NCBI GenBank assembly: GCA_037974665.1 | Contig: CM075778.1 | Location: forward strand, 26,788,001 to 26,852,000 | Origin: Ehretia macrophylla | Lineage: Eukaryota; Streptophyta; Magnoliopsida; Boraginales; Ehretiaceae | Reading direction: 5' to 3' | DNA length: 64,000 nt | Shown: one piece after another, positions 56,758-64,000 of the stretch | Numbering within the stretch: the stretch's first letter is position 1 | Layout: each line of letters begins with the position of its first letter | The notes under the pieces: model-generated | Database searches by the model: none | Told to the model about the DNA's origin: nothing | The model's input: only the letters and a program-made list of their open reading frames with translations | Made by a program: the position numbers and the translations under genes

Positions 56758-59097
56758 TATACGTATCATGTTCATTTGAAAAACTCCCAACCATATATCC
56801 AAGCAATCATGCCACATTTAACATGCATCAATACACTCACATTTAAAGACAACACATTCTTTAATTCAACCAAACATCATTAAACATATATCCAACACAT
56901 TAGTACCAACATTCATCTATCAAAGAACATGATCTTTACAACATATTAACATCACCTAAGTACATAAAAAACAAGACCTTTACACATTAACACCAATTAA
57001 ACCTTAAAAGAATATAATCATTACAAATCAACTATTTCTAACAAGATTAAACCTTCCTATGAATCTCTACAACACATAACTTCAACACAATCAATATGGC
57101 AACTAACTATAATACATTATGAACACATTACAACAACAAAACCAAGCATTAAACAAGCTAAACAAACAAATCTATAAAATTACATAGTTGCTGAAATTTT
57201 ATGAAATTAATCAAAATAAACTCCTAAATTCACCAAACTCTCACTAAAGCCATGAAATCATATACCAATCACATATATATAACCATAAACACCAAATCTA
57301 ACTCAAATTCTCAACTTCTAATTAATAGAGTTAACACATATTCACCTATTTCATCTCCAATAAATTCATATATATGTATTAAGCTCTCAAATACTACTAC
57401 AACATATAATCATCCATACAAGCATTTATAACACACTTATACATGATTTCCACAGATCAAAGTAAGCATATACAAACAAAAACTTAAAATCTCCACCTTT
57501 AGCTAAAGCACTTCTAATTCTTAATTCAGCAGAAGCTTAAATTAATCAAATTGTATGTCTATGTTAATAATCTTTAAATACCCTATTTTCTATCTAGAAA
57601 CGAATCTTATCGAATGTAGATAGTTCTAGATTCAAACAGAACTCAATTCCAAGTTAAATTCATTGAGTTATAGCCATTTTAGTGCAAGTACTACCAACTG
57701 TCTAGTTGCAATGTTTTTCTGCCACATCTTGGAAATGGAAAAATTGGAAGGTCTAAACGTTGGAATCTGACTTTCTGTAAAACACAAAGTTTGTTCCTAA
57801 CTACCTAATCTAGCCGCTATAAAATTTTTGTTCAATTCCGAGGTCATTTACTATTTTTAAAATGTAAAAGAAGTTAGAGGCAGTGAGCTATCCAATAAAT
57901 GATGATAGATTTCATGGCAAATTCACTTCCTATCTTGCTTCTACAACATCACAAACCTCAAATACAAGCATAAACAAGATCACACAATACTACAAAAACC
58001 TAGATCTATAAACCCTAGCGTTTATCTTCAAAAATACAAAATAAATACAAGATATAACAACAAGAGCACAACAAACCCAAAAGTCTACTCCTAACACCTA
58101 TATCTAGCATTATAAATCAAGATAACAACATTTCTTCAAACTAAATTTAATTTCAGAATTTAAATCATGCAGGCACATAACCTCCCTCACCTTAAATTAG
58201 CAACTAAGGCAAGAAATGACGATGAAAAGCCAGGAGCAACTTTTCTATGGATCAAACTTTGCTCAAATCCACCAAGAAATGAAGAATCAAGCTTGAAATG
58301 AATTTTTTCTTCTCTTTTCTCTTATGGCAGAATTTTGTAGGTGATCTAGGTGTTGTGTGTGTTTTTTTCTGCAAAATGAAACTTGGTTGTAATAAATAGG
58401 CTAAGTCCAATGGTCAACTAACTAAATAAGAAAAGTCCAATAACACTTGTTTGGTCAAACCCATGTATACAAATCAGTTTTAACACCTTTTACTAAAACG
58501 ATTATAACTTATGTTAGAGAACTCCGATTTGCGAACGGTTTGAAGCGTTAGAAAATAAACTCATCGAGCTTTCTAACCATATATAATTTTCCACCTAACT
58601 CTTTCCAAATTATGCAGTGAATATGTTTTATCTTGCAAGAATGATGTTAGGTTGATATTTAAAGACCAAGTCAAAGTTGGTGTTTTACAAAATGTCTTAT
58701 GTATTTGTATGTATTTTAGTATGCATACATGTATGTAATAAAAATATCTAATATATTTATCCATCTTCAATTAGGTATACATATATGTTTTATATAAGTA
58801 TAATGTATAAAATAATTTAGTGGTTAAATGAAGTCAAATACAAAAAGTCAAAGTTATCATACTAAGTTTATTCTAATAGGTTTATATGTATTCATGTATG
58901 TATTATATGTATATAAGAGTAAGACTAAGTCAAATACAGTGGTCTTAGTAAAAATATGACTATATATATTCATACGTATACAATTTAAATGCAAATTCGT
59001 TGTAGTAAAATTGTTAAACACATAATTAGCACAAAATACTATTAAATAATGTTTAAAACAAATAAATGCACATATAATGAAATGCTCGGGTCTCACA
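56758..59097 (+). mobile_element. LTR-like element, 5'-truncated third copy
   Basis: Starts inside the element (equivalent to about 14693 in the first copy), lacks the tandem repeats and the TGTCACG end, and finishes at GGGTCTCACA followed by ATAAT (59098-59102). It retains the 290-base segment as in 50814-54582. Confidence 0.6.
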
Positions 59098-59102
59098 ATA
59101 AT

Positions 59103-60365
59103 TATCCTTGAAATAGAACTATAATAATCATCAAAGCTTTCGGCACACAATAAAAATAAATAAATAAAAAGATGGGAGGAAAAAATTGTTCTAAAAAATA
59201 TTGTGTAATAAAATTTTGAAAAAGATTATAGTATGTATTACTGAAAGTTGTTTTGGAGTTTAATTTCCTAATTTTCGTACTTCATCTATTTTTTTTTTAT
59301 ACAATTTGAATATTAAAAGAAATATATTTTGTCAAAATTATTTTTGTAACCAATAGTTTCGGTGAAAAGTTATCGTAGTCAGATGTCAATCAATTCGATG
59401 ATGGAGTAGGTCTAGAACAAAGAGACCTATAAATATGTATTCTTCTATCAACTAAAATGATAGCGAAAGAGTATCGGGAATATGTAAGAATATTTGAGGT
59501 TGACATTTTCTCAGGCTAGAGGTGAATGAAAAATTCATGTTCAAGATTGACGTTATTTTATTGATTTGTTGAGAAATCGACTTCTCATTTACGAAAGAGG
59601 AAACCATTTAGCCCTTATATAAGAATTAATGCTCAAATGCATTAACATGCATTTGAACTTTCAAGGACAACTTCGCTAATCAAATGCATTGGAATATAAG
59701 ATCAACAGGGTTGTTCAAATGCATTTGCAATCATATGCATTAAAGAGTTTCAATGAAGCATGCGTTTTCATTACCTCAACGTGCATATTTGAATTGAAAT
59801 AGATTGCACACGTTTTGTCAGCATTCAAGATGGCTGATTAGTTTTACGTCATATATAAATGTTAGAGAATAAATGTTCATAATGCATTATTTCCAACATT
59901 GAATGAGGGAAATTTGATTGGTCAGAATTAAGCAAATTTCTTCTATAAATACCAGCCATTCCAAGAGCATCAAACACAACCTTGAAGCAATATTTTTCCA
60001 GCATACTCCGTCTCCTTCTTACCATTCTTAAAGAGAGTTTAGACACTTGAAAATTCTCAAGCTTTGGAACTAGAGTACTGCCACAAAGAAAGAAAAAGCC
60101 GTTGTATTCTGGGAAGTTAACGCGAGTTGAAAGTTCAGTACGATAACCACGCGTAATAACCTTAAGGACATCGCGAACTTCACTAGTCTCGGTTCCGTAA
60201 CTCCTTTATTTATTTATTTATCTATTTCAGTTTCCTGTAATTTAATTTTTATTTATTTCAGTTTCCGATTTCTTTCAATTCATTCTGTAAAATGTCTTTA
60301 TCTTTAGTTAACTATTATAACCCTACTAAATAGTTTCAGTCCAGTCAAGCGTTATAAATCTCTAA
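59103..60365 (+). repeat. Promoter-like repeated block, copy 3
   Basis: Counterpart of 16774-18034 and 54588-55847, TATAAATA near 59944-59952. No gene. Confidence 0.35.
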
Positions 60366-60755
60366 CACTACAAAAAAATTGCCAAAAACGAAGGCTAAAA
60401 TTCGTCTCCTTTCCGTCACCAAATGGGTCAAGGCGACGGCAAAGATACAAAAATTGTCCGTCGCCAAATTCGCTTTCCATCACCAATTCATCTCCTTTTG
60501 CGACTAATTTTTCTAATCACCGTTTCGTCGCCAAAAGTTGTCTCCAAACCGTCTCCAAAAATTATCGTCTTCAAACCGTCCCCAAAAATTGTCATCTCCA
60601 AAAATTATTGTCATCTCCAAAGCGTTTCCAAAAGTTATCGTCTCCAAATTATCTCCAAAAGTTGTCGTCTCCAAACCGTTTTCAAGTACTTTCATCTCCA
60701 ATTCGTCTCCATCCTACTACTCCATTCCGTCGCTAATCTTTAAATAATTTTTTTT
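60366..60755. mobile_element. CACTA-like terminus, copy 6
   Basis: CACTACAAAAAAATTGCC start, subterminal motif cluster, poly-T and GTGGG end; nearest to 18035-18430. Confidence 0.6.
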
Positions 60756-60897
60756 GTGGGCGATTTCTTTAATTTAAATAACATAATTAATTTTTTTTAA
60801 AATCTCAAATTACTATAAAAAATTAATTTAAAATTTAAATTTATATAAATAAAAAGTATATAATATAAACTTTAAATTTAAATTAAATAATCACAAG

Positions 60898-61281
60898 TCA
60901 CAAGTTTAAAATTACAGGAGTATACATTGAGTTCATATTTGAGTGAGTAATTACATGGAGTTTATATTTGAGGGAATTATTAAGCCAAAGGACTATTGCA
61001 ACTACATGGAGTTCATATAACTGTGTAAAGTAGCTATTAGTCATCTCTAAGTAGGCTGCTGACAGCTTTTGATCATTCAATTCCTTGACTTCCTCTTCTG
61101 AACTTTTCATCACTTGTTCTTCATATGACTTCACTTGATCCTCCAAGCCTGTGAGATGTGCCTCCATAGAAATTTGTACATACTTTGGTTTTTTTGTAGT
61201 TTTCCTGTTTAGTCTGGAAAAAGATGAAACAGAAGAAAATAAGCAAAGAACAAAGATAATACCAAAATGATACCTATACAA
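60898..61281 (-). pseudogene. CACTA transposase-like tail, copy 5
   Basis: KKPKYVQISMEAHLTGLEDQ followed by the Glu-rich coiled coil, sharing the VM insertion with 18569-18961. The residues before KKPK differ from sister copies because of a one-base change in a T-run. Remnant. Confidence 0.4.
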
Positions 61282-61935
61282 TTAAATGATACCTTGAATG
61301 AAGTCAATTTCATAGTTTATTGAAAGAGACGAGTATCACAGAAATATGCTCGAAATGCAAAGTAAACCTAATAATCTACAACAAACAATACAACCACAAA
61401 TGGCTTGAAGATGAATTCCTTAGGCTTATATGAATGGAGTTTCATGATCTTTATGATGTAGTTGCAGGTAATACCAAGAGAGAAAGCTTTATCATGTTTT
61501 CATATAATACTTAAATCCATTGCTGCTTATTACAATTAATTATTTTAAAGATACATTAAATCCTTATTTACAAATCGAGTTCACCTTTTCTTAACTATTA
61601 CCAGTCTTCTTACAGATCAATACCACATATCACCACTTTCTCAAACTTTCCCAGTGCCTACATATCTCTACAACTCCAATAATAGTTCGCGCACACACAC
61701 ACTCCAATTATCGTCGTTAGTATATTAGACAAAAGCATCATTACTTGATCTTTATCATCATAACACTCAAGTCCAATAGAGCCTTGTCAAAACACTATAA
61801 TGAGATTGTAATAAACATAACATTATGCCCAAATTCAATTTGGTAAAATTGAAATTTTATATGTCAAAGATTTTCATAGAATTTGAAAATTCACGTACAT
61901 TAGCACTGTACCTAAAAGAAAAAGAATTTATAATT
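61282..61935. other. Non-coding stretch and shortened RING 8 downstream flank
   Basis: Like 18962-19643, but a deletion of about 75 bases removes the part of the RING 3' flank next to the stop codon together with the last codons of the gene. Confidence 0.5.
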
Positions 61936-62473
61936 TTATACTGTTGTGGCTTTACAGATAGGGCAAACATTATTTTGCAGGAGCCACTTCTTTATGCAAT
62001 CGGCATGGTATTGATCATGCCCACATCGGAGAGATGCTAATTCATCATTATTTTCGAACTCATCTTGACAAACAACACATATATTATCACCTTCTTCTTC
62101 ATTCCCTTCTCGCTTGTAAGTTCGTGTGTGATGCTTGGAGATTGTCTCTGCCTGCAGAGATTGTATTTCTTCATCATCAAATAGCTCTGCAACTTCATCT
62201 GCGATAATTATTATTTCTTCTACCGGGGAGATCATATGATGAAAATTGTTCAATACTAATGTTTCTTCCTCTATTGGATCATGCCTTGTGAAGTTGTTCT
62301 GCATATGGTTAACGATTTGATGATCAACATATATGTACGAAGAATCATAAATTGTTCGAAAGGATGGAACGTATAATCCTTGCTGCAGAGAGTACAAATG
62401 ATGGCCACGTATCGCCATTGGTGAGCCGCCATAGACGAAAAGAGTGCCTCGCGGCATGGAATGATCATAGCCT

Positions 62474-62507
<34 letters not shown>

Positions 62508-62691
62508 TGTTATTTCTTCTGCTATAAGCGCGTTGTGTGGCTGGTGGGTTTTGCCTCTGTTGATCAAAATATGGAGCAATGTTGTTACCATGGCTCAAAC
62601 CAGCCTTGACGATGGTGATGGTGATGATGATGATGATGATGATGAGTGTTGTTGTGAGGAGTGAATCTTGGTCGTCGAGGCACGTTGTCAT
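61936..62691 (-). CDS. RING-H2 E3 ubiquitin ligase, intact, altered C-terminus (RING 8)
   Basis: 251 residues in one exon. The promoter-proximal ATG (MTTCLDDQDSLL) is in frame. An Ile/Thr-rich run and a ten-His tract follow, both from triplet repeats. The body contains SKHHTRTYKREGNEEEGD (one Leu-Lys pair shortened relative to SKHLKTRTY) and a full RING-H2: CVVC, CGH, H of DQYH, C of ADC, CPIC with C-x10-C. A deletion at the end replaces RATTLIVDQDC with KATTV and a new stop, outside the zinc-binding core. Expected to act as an E3 ligase of the HIP1/MBR-like type; targets unknown. TATA box at 62778-62785. Confidence 0.78.
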
Positions 62692-62777
62692 GTTGTTGTA
62701 GAATGAATATCTCTATCGAATATTATATAGTAAATAGATGAGTAGAAGATGTATATCGCATCATAGTGTAAATGCTA

Positions 62778-62785
62778 TATTTATA
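62778..62785 (-). promoter_or_regulatory. TATA box of RING 8
   Basis: TATAAATA on the minus strand, 87 bases before the ATG, the same distance as in RING 1. Confidence 0.6.
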
Positions 62786-64000
62786 GAGTGTTTTTTGAAC
62801 TGCCTTGGTCACCAAGTTGTTCTACGAGTGGGGTTTAATGCAACAAGCATTTAGGAAAGTAGAAACTGGAGAATCTTTTAACGGCTAGCTTTTCTTTCAG
62901 ATATTAGGATACTAATTATGACATATTTTTCTGGGTCCAGGCCAACACCTAGAAAATTCGTAATAGCAGGGTCTTATTTATTTAGGGAGGAAGAAGGATA
63001 AATAAAGGGATCAAAATGCTTTATGATCAGAGAAATAGAAGGGGCTTAGTTGGTGTGTCATTGGATCGGTGGGGACCTCTAGGAAGAGGGGACGACCTGT
63101 CGAATTGAATTCACATAAAATTACCAGGATGAACACAAGCGAAATTTTGAATTGTAAATAGAAACAAATCGAAGTGAATGTAAAAGTTGCACAATATTTT
63201 GATTTCCTACTTTTTTGATCTTATTCATTAATTTTTTTTTTTAAACCTTGAGCAGGATGATTGGCTTCCTGTAGGTAACCTTTTCAATCACATTAATTCT
63301 GCGTTATTGGCTTAACTAGGAGCTCCAAGGGCAAGAGTTTAAGGGGCTAACATTTTGTGATGATTTTGTAGGTATAGAAAATTTTGTTGTTGTATATTTT
63401 GCTTAATTTTTAGATACTTAAAAGCGATTCGTGTGAGTTTAGAATGTGAAATTAACCTGTTCAACCCCTTTTAAAAGAATTTTTAGGTAAAAGTTAAAGA
63501 TAAAAAAGACTTAAAAAATAAGAAATTCCAAATTGAAGTTTTTCAAAAAAGATTTTTGCGAAACTGTTTTTACGTAATGTAACCCTCCATAATTTTTTAA
63601 AGTCCATTGCCCTCAAAATTTGTTAATGCGCAGCATTGCTCAACATAGTCAATTAGTCATTTGTTTTTACTTCTAATTAAAGTTCTACTATTGAAAGCTT
63701 TATAACTTAGAAGCTAAAATTTCATAGGTAGGCCAAAAAGAGCTAGCTTTAATCTTGTTATACTTGTATAACTCTAAACCATATAGTAAAACATTAAAAC
63801 CATTAGATATTTACAATTGCATGCACGATTATAGACCACATTACGTAATGGACATTAATGTAAATCTTTTCGAAATAATAATAAACTACACTCACATGAT
63901 ATCCAAAGCGAATCCTAATTAAAATTAATGAAAACGAAACCTAAAATTCCCAAAAGGAAACAAAATAAAGACCTTAAGCACGAACGAAAGGCATTCTCCT
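62786..64000. other. RING 8 upstream flank, to window end
   Basis: Same flank as 20524-21735. The copy at 20430 is followed by a first-exon module, so one may lie just beyond the window. No gene seen inside. Confidence 0.5.

Overview
This is a gene-poor, AT-rich, eukaryotic nuclear window from a flowering plant, probably a eudicot. The evidence is: RING-H2 genes of the plant HIP1/MBR type, a Ty1/copia element, CACTA- and Tourist-like elements, a PPR gene remnant, and plant-type snRNA promoter elements (TCCCACATCG plus a TATA box at Pol III spacing). There are no bacterial features. Species cannot be named from the sequence.

The window is a decayed tandem/segmental duplication array. The recurring modules are: (1) a RING-H2 E3 ligase gene on the minus strand (eight copies, plus two relics that keep only the flanks); (2) a plus-strand TATA promoter with a 16-codon first exon and 5' splice site (four copies); (3) a U3 snoRNA-like unit with a Pol III-type promoter (seven copies); (4) a fragment of a plant RNase H (RVT_3) domain on the minus strand (four copies); (5) a CACTA-like terminus made of short subterminal repeats (six copies), five of them next to a coiled-coil transposase-like tail; (6) a 3.5-3.8 kb LTR-like element with tandem repeats (two full copies with ATAAT target duplications, one truncated).

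Layout: 1-1500 RING relic flanks; 1520-3060 U3-like plus first-exon module; 3165-3860 RNase H fragment plus U3-like unit; 4326-5165 intact RING gene 1; 5605-7620 U3-like plus first-exon module; 8479-9363 CACTA remnant; 11097-11845 RING 2 (broken); 12140-12942 RNase H plus U3-like; 13268-16768 LTR-like element; 18035-18961 CACTA remnant; 19644-20429 RING 3 (broken); 22030-24385 first-exon module; 24386-25288 CACTA remnant; 27001-27759 RING 4 (broken); 28320-28607 PPR fragment; 28922-30106 Tourist-like element; 30723-31471 RING 5 (broken); 32487-37505 5'-truncated copia element; 37508-37996 RING 6 (half a gene); 39585-40235 RNase H plus U3-like; 40681-42610 second RING relic carrying a 445-bp MITE; 43150-45210 U3-like plus first-exon module; 46086-46970 CACTA remnant; 48708-49238 RING 7 (N-truncated, RING intact); 49725-50488 RNase H plus U3-like; 50814-54582 and 56758-59097 LTR-like elements; 55848 and 60366 CACTA remnants; 61936-62691 RING 8 (intact, altered C-terminus); the window ends in its upstream flank.

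Only RING 1 and RING 8 look able to give a full-length protein, a cytosolic or nuclear E3 ubiquitin ligase judged by family, and RING 7 a shortened one. The other copies carry nonsense mutations, lost zinc ligands, mutated TATA boxes or transposon-linked deletions. A 17-bp indel separates two RING subfamilies and decides whether the promoter-proximal ATG is in frame with the RING body. No convincing new enzymatic system was found. The most unusual signals are the repeated U3-like Pol III units and the frame-deciding indel.
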